Of a stretch of 64,000 nt of DNA, positions 30,011-60,357 are shown in pieces. The stretch is from Scatophagus argus. Taxonomy: Eukaryota; Chordata; Actinopteri; Scatophagidae. The notes beneath the pieces were generated by a model, which saw nothing but the letters and a program-made list of their open reading frames with translations, did no database searches and had not been told where the DNA came from. The translations under genes and the position numbers were made by a program. The first letter of the stretch is position 1; each line of letters starts with the position of its first letter. The stretch spans positions 19,386,501-19,450,500 of the forward strand of contig NC_058496.1 of assembly GCF_020382885.2 (NCBI RefSeq), written 5' to 3'.

Positions 30011-30055
30011 GCCTTGAAAATGCACCATGTAGCACACATGGTGCATTTTCAAGGC
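30011..30055. repeat. Perfect inverted repeat, 20-bp arms, 5-nt loop
   Basis: Left arm 30011-30030 (starting GCCTTGAAAATGC) and right arm 30036-30055 (ending GCATTTTCAAGGC) are exact reverse complements around the loop AGCAC. RNA or single-stranded DNA from this site would form a strong hairpin. Confidence 0.9.
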
Positions 30056-31286
30056 AGCTCACTTTTTTGCATTAGAGCTAGGAAAACCAGTGGAGGACAG
30101 TGGATAGCACTTCCTACCTTATCCACATTAGAACTGTGTCTGACCCCTGCTGTCGGGAACCGCAAGGACTAATGTGAGTGCCAATTTCAAGGATTAATAT
30201 GAACAAAGTGGTTAATGTAGCAACAAAATAATACCTTGGTTTTTGTTAAAACACCCGCAAACCTAATGACCTTCCCATATGTCTCAGCTGCACATTGAGT
30301 TTTATGATAAATATCAAATGTCAGCATGCTACAATGCTAAACTAAAACATGAACAGTGCAAAAATTACACTTGCGTCAGAGACTTAGCAATAATTAAACT
30401 TATGGCACCAAACGTACTTCAAAGATGCCCAGATGAGGGCGTCTGATTCATTTATGTATTTTACACAATTCACTCATATAACTATTTTAAAATATTATAA
30501 AATAGTTCTTTTTTTTCGTGCTCTAAGCTTGTGATGAAAAACATTATTATTTGTCACCAAACCTGAGCTAGCACGGGGAACACCATGTAGCCAGGCAAAT
30601 TTGTATTTCAGCCACAAACAGGGGCTTACTTTGTGTGCTGAGCATTTCTGTTATTTATAGGGGTGCATGGCCTCTCTCCCTAACTGATGTTGGTCTGAAT
30701 CGGTATCTTGTCATCTGGCAGCAGCACTGTTGAATACAACATGACTGCAGCTGTCTAACCTCTTCATGTGTGACCGGAAATCTGGTGAACAAAGCTGAAA
30801 TCTAAGGCGCTACACTTCAGCGACTCGTTACTCAAATAAAGCATAACCGTTGCTTGTCAAATAAATGTTTTCAGAATCTATTTATTCTCATGAGACCATC
30901 CTAAAACAACACAGGGTCTACTTTCTTTATGTTTTTTGTGTGTCAGAAGGAATGGCAGAAGCAGTGCCCTGAGACACGAGTGAATTGCCTCTCTCAGCAT
31001 TGTGGGACTGATTGTGATGTTGAACTGAGATTAGGAGGGCTGGAATCTAAAAAATATTAACGTGATGCAAATGATGGTGATTACGAGGAAGCACCATAGT
31101 GGTTTGCATAAGGTTTAGCTAATTTTCCTTTAACACAGAATTAAAACAGTTTCTTAAGTAAAAAAATGTGCTTGGACCAGGGCTGTATGAACTTACTAAA
31201 TGTACAGATCTCAAAGAGCATGTAAATGTAATCTACTACAGCGATTATTGCTTTCAATGTTTCCCACTAGGACATAATCCTATAAC

Positions 31287-31420
31287 CAGTGGTGGAATAA
31301 GTATTCAGATTATTTACTTACTTAAGTTGTAAGTAATAACACCTTTTAAAAATATTCTATGTGAAAGTCCTGAACATGTGTACATATGTACAAAAGTATT
31401 AATATCAAAATATGTACCTT
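31287..31420 (+). repeat. Fish dispersed repeat (GTGGTGGAATAAGTATTCAG type)
   Basis: AGTGGTGGAATAAGTATTCA followed by ATTTACTTACTTAAGTTGTA and spaced TATTAATA strings is the usual start of a repeat common in percomorph fish. Identified from memory. Confidence 0.45.
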
Positions 31421-31629
31421 CATACCTGTGGTGACAGTAGTCTTTTATCCAAAACACACTCTAGCTTGACTCACACTGATGTGTTATTAACAGATATGGA
31501 TGACAGTGGAGCTCAGGCGAGTTTTAATGAACAATTTTAACATCAACTTCTACGTTTTTGTTACATACATTATAGATGCACAAGACAGACAAAACAACAA
31601 GCTTCCTGTAAAACAAAATAATGTCCAAC

Positions 31630-31635
31630 TTTATT
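31630..31635 (-). terminator. uqcc3: Poly(A) signal of uqcc3
   Basis: TTTATT on the plus strand gives AATAAA on the minus strand, 113 nt past the uqcc3 stop codon and 8 nt beyond the 3-prime end of the UTR hairpin. Confidence 0.65.
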
Positions 31636-31642
31636 GTGTTCT

Positions 31643-31696
31643 AGCTGACATGCTGGAACACAATTGTGTCCAAATTTGTGTTCCAGCATGTCAGCT
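31643..31696 (-). promoter_or_regulatory. Perfect 21-bp hairpin in the uqcc3 3-prime UTR
   Basis: Arms 31643-31663 and 31676-31696 are exact reverse complements around a 12-nt loop. On the minus-strand transcript the stem begins 53 nt after the uqcc3 stop codon and ends 8 nt before the AATAAA. The structure is plainly in the sequence; a role in mRNA 3-prime-end formation or stability is inference. Confidence 0.7.
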
Positions 31697-31748
31697 GTGT
31701 TCAACACATGAAGACTCTGCAGACAGCTCACAGAGCTGGGCCTGTCGA

Positions 31749-34019
31749 TTAAAATCTTCTTGCAATATTCTCATCGGTTTCAGCCGCCTCCTTGATCGCC
31801 TGCATCACCAGAGCGTTCCTCTTCCTCGACTCTTCCATTCTCACTGGGTTCGCTTCGGGCAGGTTCTGATGGGCAGCACAGCACAAGTAAATTGTATAAG
31901 TTGTTTACATCAATATTTCCACATTTCAGTTGTAAAAGTAGCCTTTGGGCCTTTATATATAGATTGAGATTGCATGTGTTTTTCCATCCTGGTGTCCACA
32001 TCAGCATAATTGTAAAAGGTTAAAGTGTTGGGGGCCAAACTGAATTTAGCTCAGCTTTGGGTGCAGAACCTGGCACTGGCCTTTGTGAGCTTACACTGTG
32101 AATAAAACTTCAAAGTTCATATTAGTTGAACTTGCTGACCACATAGGGTGCTGTGGTACTGCAGCTGAAGACAGTGTGAGGCTTCATAGCCATCAGCTGT
32201 CAGATGCAGCTTCCAGGTGTGAGACTGCAGTGTTCACATTGTGGCCTCTTGAGGTCTTTTCACCAGGTAGTCAGCAGGATGGCGGGCTGAACATCTAAAT
32301 CACATGTCAAACTCAAGACCCGTGAGTCAGAACTGGCCTGGCACCTCATTTTACATGGCCCAGGAGAGCTTGCGAAAAAAAAAACCCCAAAGTTTTAAAA
32401 GGCAGCCTGTAAGTGTTTGCAAATGTTACAGCAAATCTTAATCAGCGAAAGTCAGCTCTACTGTGGCTAAAGAAATTACCCACTCGCTGAACTGTCGAAA
32501 GTATGTAAATAGTTGTGCACTTGAATATCAGCTTGCCATTAATTTTGCAAGCCATTTACTTTAGGAACTAGTTTTTAATTATTATAACTAAAACCAAAAA
32601 TAACAGAAACCCAAGGAAATTATGTAATATGACATGGAGACATTTATCTATAACGGACTCTCCGAGGACAATCAAAATTCTCACATGGCCCAGCACAGAA
32701 CAGAGTTTAAGACTGATCTAAACCAATCAGCAGGTCAGAAAACTTGCAAATAGTAACATATTGTTCTCTTTCTTGTATGTTTGTATCATTTCATCAAGCC
32801 ATAAACCATTTGTTCCACATTTTGGAGAACACACAGTAGAGACAGGGCCACAAATCAGCAGATTAATTGATGTCACATCTTGCAAATGTGGCTTGCAAGT
32901 CAAAAAGCACTGAAATGAAAGCCTAATTTCTCTCATCTGAATATAGGATTTTCTCCATTTTATTGTGTAGTGTGTATTGGGTTCAAAAGATGTTGTTCAC
33001 ATCCTGGTTATTAATGATTCGTGACCGTTTGGCAACATTACAAAAAACAAAACTCCATTCAGTGGGGCATGTTTCAGTGGGTCACCAAGTTGACTTCCCT
33101 TCCTCAACTTTTTATCTTTAAGTCTCAAGTTAGGTTTTTTAGGATTTTTGGGTAAGTCTTTTAGGTTTTTCCAGGGTATGGTGCTAAACAACTAAATTTA
33201 CCTCATTTATGAACCATTATAAACCATATCCAGTAATCTGTTGCGTTACATCTCTATGTTGAGGTGTAGTTTGGGGTTGTCCAACAAGGTCATGGCAGAA
33301 GATATGAAACTTACCCATGTTAAGTGTATAAGGAAAACTACTGCAAGTAGCGGAGCCAAAGCCTCCTGGTATTAAGTTGTGGCACAAAAATCTTCAAAAA
33401 CGTTCCGCAAAACCCATGAAAAGCTTCCTCCACAAGGAATACGCACAAATGATAATGACATTGATGTAATTATGAGGTTTTGGGAAAGTCTTTATCCCAT
33501 CTATTTTATGCAGAGCTTGTCTTTTTGCTGTACTGTGGTAGGCAAAGGATAACAGTGGGCCTCTGAGACATATGCTCCAAGTACATTCACATCACAGAGG
33601 TCAGCATTCTGGTCAGATCTTGTGTGTTTGTTTTAAAATTCGCTAACAGCAATCAAAGCAGCATGCGTTGTGTCACTTGGCTCTAAAGCAGGTGACAGGG
33701 ATCCTCATCATCTGCCTTCACAACAGGCACTGCACACCGTTTAATCGACAGGTTAACCATAAAAGGGTCCTGGGAGTTCAAGGACTCATCTACAGAGAAG
33801 CTGGTTCTCACTCGTTTGTAGGAAAGCACAGACTAAATGTGGTTACCAAGTTGCTGAGTCAGTCTTGTTTTTCTTGTGGTTTAGTTATGTCAGCTGAATT
33901 ACCTTAAGGAGCTCCTTCCGCCTCTCTTCTCCTGGAGATATCAAAGACCAAGTCGCATAGCCGAGCCCCGCCATACCGGCCAGCGCAAAGGCGCTCATCA
34001 AAGACCGCAAAGTGCTCAT
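31749..34019 (-). CDS. uqcc3: Ubiquinol-cytochrome c reductase complex assembly factor 3
   Basis: Two exons, 33903-34019 and 31749-31865, each 117 nt and joined in phase 0, give a 77-residue protein. The N-terminus MSTLRSLMSAFALAGMAGLG is followed by YATWSLISPGEERRKELLK. The second exon contains MEESRKRNALVMQAIKEAAE and ends DENIARRF. This is the layout of UQCC3: one N-terminal membrane helix (about residues 7-27) and a charged helical tail. The protein sits in the mitochondrial inner membrane, binds cardiolipin and stabilises newly made cytochrome b during complex III assembly. Human UQCC3 is 93 aa and differs mainly at the C-terminal end; the Gly-rich tail of the human protein is absent. 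Both splice sites are canonical. The gene lies tail to tail with lman2l and head to head with zfr, about 2.6 kb apart. Confidence 0.9.
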
Positions 34020-34119
34020 CCTTGCGAGGCTGAAGGCCACACAGTATCGACGTCTGCTTCACTCACATGCAGGCCCTGGTACAGTCGCTTCAGTTTGGTA
34101 ACATAGGACGCAGCAGCAG

Positions 34120-34137
34120 TGCACGCTGGGAAATTTA
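34120..34137 (-). promoter_or_regulatory. ZNF143-like motif upstream of uqcc3
   Basis: On the minus strand, TAAATTTCCCAGCGTGCA resembles the TTCCCAGCATGC core bound by ZNF143 near the start sites of housekeeping genes. It lies about 100 nt upstream of the uqcc3 ATG. Confidence 0.4.
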
Positions 34138-34774
34138 TCTTCTTCTTTAGTTTACAGCGACTGACAACAAAGGCTTCGCCACAGTCGTCTTATGGGCCTC
34201 TTTTTTTGTGCTCGTTGTCGGGTCGGAAAACAGCGTTAAATGTATACCGCCACCTGCTGTACAGGAGTGTTTAGTGTCATGGAAATTAATCTGGACTTTA
34301 ACTGACAGAAGTTACCAAAAGCAGAGTATGATCACAATATAAAATATTAGACTCTCCCAAATTCTTCAAGACCTGTGTTTAAATTATTTTACCTACACCA
34401 ATATCTAGAATCTCTGAAAAAGTCTCTTAATAAATCTGAAATAAAATAAATCTAAAGTGCAATAGGAACCATATAATTTCACTCAGTCAGACTCCTACTT
34501 TTTGCCATCAGTTATTATTCTACTTTCCTATACTTTTCTGACAGATGGGCATAACTATGTGCTTTAACTAATATTCTAGCCAACATGTCAGGCTGTCTTT
34601 ATCCTGTGATAACCCACACTTTCAATATTTTCATTATTTTTTTTCTTGCATTGTTACTCTCTATACTTGCTGTTGCAATCATAACATCTATTTTGCTACG
34701 TTCCATTACAGCAAAGTGTTTCATACTTTTACACAATCTAAAGTTATCTCCTGAGATGAAATTCAAAAATTAAG

Positions 34775-35303
34775 TACATGGGGACATGCTGGGGATGCAG
34801 CATGAAGAAGGAAGCCTTGCGGCTGGACAAGCTGGTGAGGAAGGTTGGCTCTGTGGTGGGGACAGCGTTGCAGTCCCTAAGATCTGTGGCAGAGAGGACT
34901 CCAAACAAACTCAGATCCATAATGAACAATGCCCATCACCATAAATAGATAGAGGAGAACATTCAGCAACAGGCTGCTGTCTCTGTCCTGCTCCATGGAC
35001 AGGTTGTCCCCCAGACCATTCAGCTCTTCAGCTCCTCCCTGGGAGGACAGAACTGGACTGTGTCGATGGATGCCTCACATTGTACACTTTCTTCATCACT
35101 TTCTCACTCAATCATTGTTTGCACATCATTGAACTGTTTTATTTGTTATGTGTGTGTTTTTATTTTTTGGGGGGGATATTCTATATTTTTATACTTCTTT
35201 ATATTTTTGTACTTTATACTTTAATGCATTGTGGGTTTTGTGTCTATGATGATGCTACTGGATACCAAATTTCCCTCTGAATCAATAAAGTATCTATCTA
35301 TGT
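34775..35303 (+). mobile_element. Truncated LINE 3-prime end (L2/Rex-like)
   Basis: A decayed plus-strand frame reads MKKEALRLDKLVRKVGSVVG, then RSIMNNAHH, a stop, and IQLFSSSLGGQNW. This is the C-terminal end of a fish non-LTR reverse transcriptase as I remember it. The 3-prime tail AATTTCCCTCTGAATCAATA then AAGTATCTATCTATG follows. Stop codons and the lost 5-prime part make it inactive. Confidence 0.7.
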
Positions 35304-35448
35304 TATGATCATGTATCTCTGTGTATACCCTGCCTGTTCCTCCCTCTTTTCCCCTCCCTTCTCCCCGCTGGATACTGCTGCTTTTGTGTTTGCTGCCCCA
35401 CCTCTGCCTCTCCTGCCCTGTCTGCTCTAATTTGCTTGTATGATTTAA

Positions 35449-35493
35449 AGAATTTCCCTTCGGGGATAAATAAAGGAATTCTGATTCTGATTC
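35449..35493 (+). mobile_element. Retroposon 3-prime tail
   Basis: AATTTCCCTTCGGGGATAAA followed by TAAAGGAATTCTGATTCTG is nearly identical to 7219-7263. The C/T-rich stretch 35330-35420 before it may belong to the same element. Confidence 0.6.
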
Positions 35494-35924
35494 CTGTTTT
35501 CCTGGAAGATTGGATTTTGTTGGACTGTTTGGATTTCATGTACTTACCTGCTGATAGACCACATTCACTCCAAACAACAACACCAATGCAACATGGAAGC
35601 TCTTGTAACTGAAATATTTTGGCTTCACTTTTGTACAGTAGGAGGAATTCCAGATTTGTTGATTTCTTCTCTCTAACTTAACTCATGAATTAATTATTAG
35701 CTATTCCATATAATTTATGTGGAAGTTACTCATTTACTAATGATAAAAGAGCAGTTAACCCCTAATTCATTCCTCATTTGTTTGCAGGAAGCTACTCAAA
35801 ATGTTGAAATCCTTGTTACCATTTCCATTTTATAAGTGAATTTGCTGAATAGAATTGTATTATTAAGCATCAAAGCACAACAAAAGTTATTTCATGATAC
35901 CTTCCACATGGGGCAGATTTAGAC

Positions 35925-36130
<206 letters not shown>

Positions 36131-36559
36131 AGCCAGTCCTGAAGATGAGGGTGAGGTCCTCTGCATTATTAAAAACTAAGCCAACTAAGCTGTCAGTTGG
36201 GGAGTGGTTGCCACAACCGTAACCTCAACTGACGTACAAAAACAAGTGGATGGCACCTTCAGGGCACCAGAAATTTCACATTACCGGCATTCCATAGTGC
36301 TTAAAAATACATTGACTAAAATGAGCGTGCTATCATTTGAACATTATTATTATCATTAAAATTAATGTGAATGTTTGGACAGAATTTAACTGATTTTTTA
36401 TCCCCATGAAAGTTCAACACGCGCACACTGATTTTACATAGACAGGCCCATGATTTTTTTTCTATTTAAATATGCCGTTTTCTCGTATACTCCCCCTACA
36501 GTTATTGTGGCTCCCATCGAGTTAGTGGACAGAAAACAACCACATCGTCCGTTTTCTCC

Positions 36560-36569
36560 GCGCATGCGC
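36560..36569. promoter_or_regulatory. NRF1 site in the zfr promoter
   Basis: GCGCATGCGC is the palindromic consensus of NRF1, 81 nt before the zfr ATG. A TTCCGGG ETS-like core follows at about 36580 and a TATAAATAG string at about 36601. Together they suggest transcription starts around 36600-36640. Confidence 0.6.
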
Positions 36570-36649
36570 CAGGACGGCTTTTCCGGGTGCGACATGTAAT
36601 ATAAATAGGCTGCTCTACAATACGGGTGTTGGTAGAATACACGAAACCA

Positions 36650-56595
<19,946 letters not shown>

Positions 56596-57131
56596 GCTAC
56601 TCTGTTACTAATTTAAAGTAATCCACATACAAAAATGTACTGACATGTTGTATGCGCTGTCACCTGTGTAAGGCCTAGAGTTGCTTTTTGTCCCCCCCCC
56701 CTCCATTTTTAAGATGTACCAGCATAAATGCAGCCTAACACTGTTAATACACAAACAAGACGTGTACCGTTTTAGTTGTAGACTTCATAACACTGAGGGT
56801 CACACCTCTCTGTACTAGACAAAGCAGTTTTTACCCAATGTGCTTCTTGAATAGAAGTGTTGATGACAGTGGCTTCTTCAGCGCCTGCTGCAGCTCCCCT
56901 CTTAACTGTGTTTTTGTTTGGTTACAAGTTGTGGGGGAAGATCACAAGATTATGAGAAACATATATGGTTTCATCCACCTGTACAGTTGCATTCAGAGGT
57001 GCACAGTGTTATTATTGTGAAACATTTATTTGGCCAACTTACTTGTCGAAATTTTTCTTTTTACTGTGCTTTAATGCAAGTGACGTTTGATGCTGTGGTC
57101 TTGTTATGTTTCAATGCTAGGCTACACTGAA

Positions 57132-57137
57132 AATAAA
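57132..57137 (+). terminator. zfr: Candidate poly(A) signal of zfr
   Basis: AATAAA 537 nt after the stop codon. A second AATAAA at 57567-57572 could give a longer 3-prime end. Confidence 0.55.
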
Positions 57138-57719
57138 GACCTATGAAGCATTGCACATTGCAAGATTCAGAGGAACTTTAACTGTTGATAGTTGATATTT
57201 CCGTTAATAGTAAAGTTGTCACCCCTAAATGTCAGTGTTATGTCCTTTCACTTTCACATATATGAAAGTATTTGTATAATCTTTAAATAGCTAAAAAGAA
57301 AAACCTTTTGTTTCTGGAAGACATGGCCATGTTCATGTTGCATAATGTTTTGGCATTTAATATTTGTTTTCCTGGTTGAAGAGGAGCTTTATTGGTTTGC
57401 TTGCCTTTTAACTTGGTTGGGTGCTAAATTAAGTTTAATACTAGAAATAAAACAACTAAAAGTTATGACTGGGAATGGGACGGACAGTAATGTAATTCTC
57501 TTCAGTGTATGTTCTGTTGTGAATGCTTGCCATGTTCTGCGTTCTGCTTTATATTTCCAGTAGCAGAATAAATACATTTCCAGACTGTAGAATCTTCTGT
57601 TGAGAATCTTGATTTGTCTCGTACTAAATTGTTACGTCAAAGGGACTTAATTACTACGAAGTACCAAGTATAACTCTGTGTATAACCCAAAGTGAAGATA
57701 GTTTAGATAGTTTTAACAT

Positions 57720-58080
57720 TAACTTCTGCATGGAGAACACTTTGCCAACCTGGAGGGTACAGTGTTTCTCCAACAACAAGCCCTGGGTGACCCCTGAGCT
57801 AAAAGCCCCGCGTCTAACCAGAAGAAGAGGGCTTTCTTTTCTGGGGATAGAGTGGAGCAGAAGAGAGTTCAGCGTGAACTCAAGTACGCAATCAGGCGGG
57901 CCAAGAACAGCTACAGGAAGAAGCTGGAGGAGCGGCTGGAGGAGAACAAAACACGAGATGTGTGGAAGGGCCTGAAGACCATCTCAGGATATGGACAGAG
58001 TGGAGCCAGAGGGACAGCTGAAGGCAACCAGCGCTGGGCAAGTGAATTAAACCTGTTTTTCAACACTACACTGCTATGGC
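57720..58080 (+). mobile_element. LINE reverse-transcriptase fragment (frameshifted)
   Basis: NNKPWVTPELKA in one frame passes into VQRELKYAIRRAKNSYRKK and DVWKGLKTISGYG in another. This is the linker between endonuclease and reverse transcriptase of fish L2-type LINEs as I remember it. At least one frameshift and loss of both ends make it a dead copy. It ends near LNLFFNTT. Confidence 0.7.
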
Positions 58081-59267
58081 ACAACCTTGCCACTAGATGC
58101 CACTTTGTGCAAGTGGTAGAGAAAAGGATTCACACGCAAATGGGAAGAATAAAGCCTGCTGCCGTGAAGTTAACACCAACACAATGTGTGTCTCCTTTAT
58201 TCTTATCACAGTTTACAACAGCGCAGGCACGAATGAGGACCTGCCGCCTCTCTGATCATCAAGTCAGGGACCTGATTTGACTTGACTTGATTAATTTAGA
58301 AGGACCACTTCTTCTTCCTGAGTTTCTGTTTATTTTCATTTAATTTGATCCAGTAGGTCACAATTTTCTGATCGAACTTGGATAAATATGAGTCTGGGTA
58401 ATATTTTCAGAATACATCAATAGAGTTGCTGCTGGCTTGACAGATGTCTATTGGATTTATTATGGCTCTGATTTAAGAAAAAAGGAGGAAAACCAGGAGA
58501 TTTGCCACAAATTTACCCTAAAATGGAAATAGTTCAAGATCATTTAAAGCTGCAAGGTATGACTGGCAAAATTATAGAAAACTTTAAACCAGCAGGGTTG
58601 CTTACATTTTAGTACTGTGTGTTTTGTTTCTATCCCTGCAAAATGATTTGGCAGCACATGGCATGAAAATAAAATGCCAAAACCCTGAAACAACAGACAC
58701 AATTCTTCTTGTTCTGACTTTGTATTGAGGACTTTTTTTACATAGTTTAATCATGTCAGATGTTGTTGAACTCCTCTTCTGTTGGCTCTGCCCCGATTCT
58801 TCTTCTTGTCAACTCGTCCCCAGCATCTTTAAATGGAGCGTGTTTAGTTCAGGCACCAGACGTCTTCTGCTAGCTGCTGGTATTCTGCTGAAACAAGCAA
58901 ACGTTACAAAGGTAGTGTGATGTTTAGATGTGACCTTACAGTTATGATGATGTACAGCACATGCCAGGACATCACACACTTTACATGTAGGTGGCCTGAA
59001 ATGACCTATAGATCATCTGCTATGCATCTTTTAGGGCTGTTTCTTCAGCCAGCAGTACTGCACTCTCATGTAAGCAGTATCTATCATACAGTATCTGCAG
59101 AGACACTTTCACGACATGTGCTGAGGCTTTGTAACTGTGGACACTTCCAGCAGAAAAATGAAACCTAACAAGCACACTGTATTGTCTCACCATGTCCCCA
59201 TCTCTTCTCAGGGCTGTTCCTTCCTGTCCTTTGTCATCCATTTTACTCTTTGTTATCTGCTTAATTC

Positions 59268-59480
59268 ACTCCAATTCAGTTCAGTTTATTTATATCTCCT
59301 GGCTGTATCACACAAACTTTGTAATACAGAGAACCCAACATTCCCCCATGAGCAAGCACTTGGCGACAGTGGCGAGGAAAAACTGCCTTTTGGAAGGCAG
59401 AAACCTCGGAGCAGACCCCGGCTCTAGGTGGGCGGCCATCTGCCTTGACCGGTTGGGTTGAGAGAGAGAGAGAAGGAGAG
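59268..59480. repeat. Dispersed fish repeat
   Basis: CAATTCAGTTCAGTTTATTT, then ACCCAACATTCCCCCATGAG, CACTTGGCGACAGTGGCGAG and AAACCTCGGAGCAGACCC are consecutive landmarks of a repeat very frequent in teleost genomes. It is partly copied at 36031-36130. A GA-rich run (59460-59485) closes it. The open frame across it is repeat-derived. Confidence 0.7.
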
Positions 59481-60149
59481 AGAGGGGTGGGGCTGGGGGT
59501 GGAATTTGGTTCCATCTCGAATTTGGTTCCATCCTCATCTCGGGTCTTTTGGGAGCTGATTCTCATCTCTTCTGTCATCCTGTGGCTCCTCCCTGTTCTT
59601 TCTGCTTTTTCGTCTTCTCGGGTCTTGAAGTTACGCGCAGATAAACACACAGATTCAGACAGCTGTACTATTGCGCATACTGTGGTATGCAGTATTTCTC
59701 TGGCCATTTGACTTCTTTTAGTAACTCTTTGAAACAGTGAACTTGACAGGCAAAATAATGCAACTCCTACAGTTAGATTACCTCTGTGCCTCACTTTGTT
59801 CTTCCGTGTCCCTGCGACTTGGGCTCCCTTGTCTCTCTGGGCCTGGCTTCACATCTTGGGGCTGGTCCTCATCTCGTCTCTTATCCTTGGGGTCTTTTGG
59901 CCGTTTTGGATTGCTGAGTTGTTCAAAGAAAGACGTGAAGACTGCATATTTCCTTGTAAACATCAAATATCTACAGAGCCGTTTTAGATCTTGGGGAAAG
60001 ACTAACCTTTGTTTGTCAAGTTGTTGTTCATCTCAAGTTCTGATCCTGGGTCTGCTTCTAATTTCTTTTGTCACCCAGGGGCTGTCGCTCACCTCATGGA
60101 GGACAAATCTTAAAGAACAAAACAGATAAAACTTCGGTTAATTCTGAGA

Positions 60150-60155
60150 TTTATT
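60150..60155 (-). terminator. Candidate poly(A) signal of the orphan gene
   Basis: TTTATT on the plus strand gives AATAAA on the minus strand, about 200 nt past the alternative stop at 60358 and 430 nt past the stop at 60586. Confidence 0.35.
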
Positions 60156-60357
60156 GCATTTTCTCAGACAGCTACAAACCAAGTGCTTTTGTCATGACAA
60201 CACTGTACATTTAGATCAATACTGATTACCAGTGTTAGTTAATCCTGAGATAAATCATTAAAATTTCTCAGACAGTAGCAGTGCTGTGTATTTAATTGGA
60301 AACAGAAAATATAGAGCCATTTTACCTCTTTGGTAAACCTTCTGCAAGTCGTTCATC

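Larger units (their letters stand above)
26598..31748. other. lman2l 3-prime UTR and intergenic stretch to uqcc3
   Basis: AATAAA at 27010-27015 is a candidate lman2l poly(A) signal about 410 nt after the stop. The remainder has no supported exon; frames such as 27525-27788 show no domain. Two perfect short-loop inverted repeats are listed separately (29008-29053 and 30011-30055). A repeat with GCATGCTA strings sits near 30230-30430, and a GTGGTGGAATAAGTATTCAG-type fish repeat at about 31287-31420. lman2l and uqcc3 converge across this region. Confidence 0.5.
56596..60357. other. zfr 3-prime UTR, LINE debris and exon-like tandem segments
   Basis: AATAAA at 57132-57137 and 57567-57572 are candidate zfr poly(A) signals. 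A dead LINE fragment follows at 57720-58080. From 58080 to 59260 nothing is recognised. A dispersed repeat lies at 59268-59480. From 59500 to 60357 there are diverged tandem segments related to the last exon of the minus-strand orphan gene. Confidence 0.5.

Noticed and set aside
31780..32007. 75-residue minus-strand frame with an acidic tail
   Set aside because: Overlaps uqcc3 exon 2 in the wrong frame; the frame ending DENIARRF joins exon 1 in phase and matches UQCC3.
59276..59794. 172-residue minus-strand open frame
   Set aside because: Half of it is the common dispersed repeat at 59268-59480 in antisense; only the part near 59500-59640 resembles the tandem exon-like segments.
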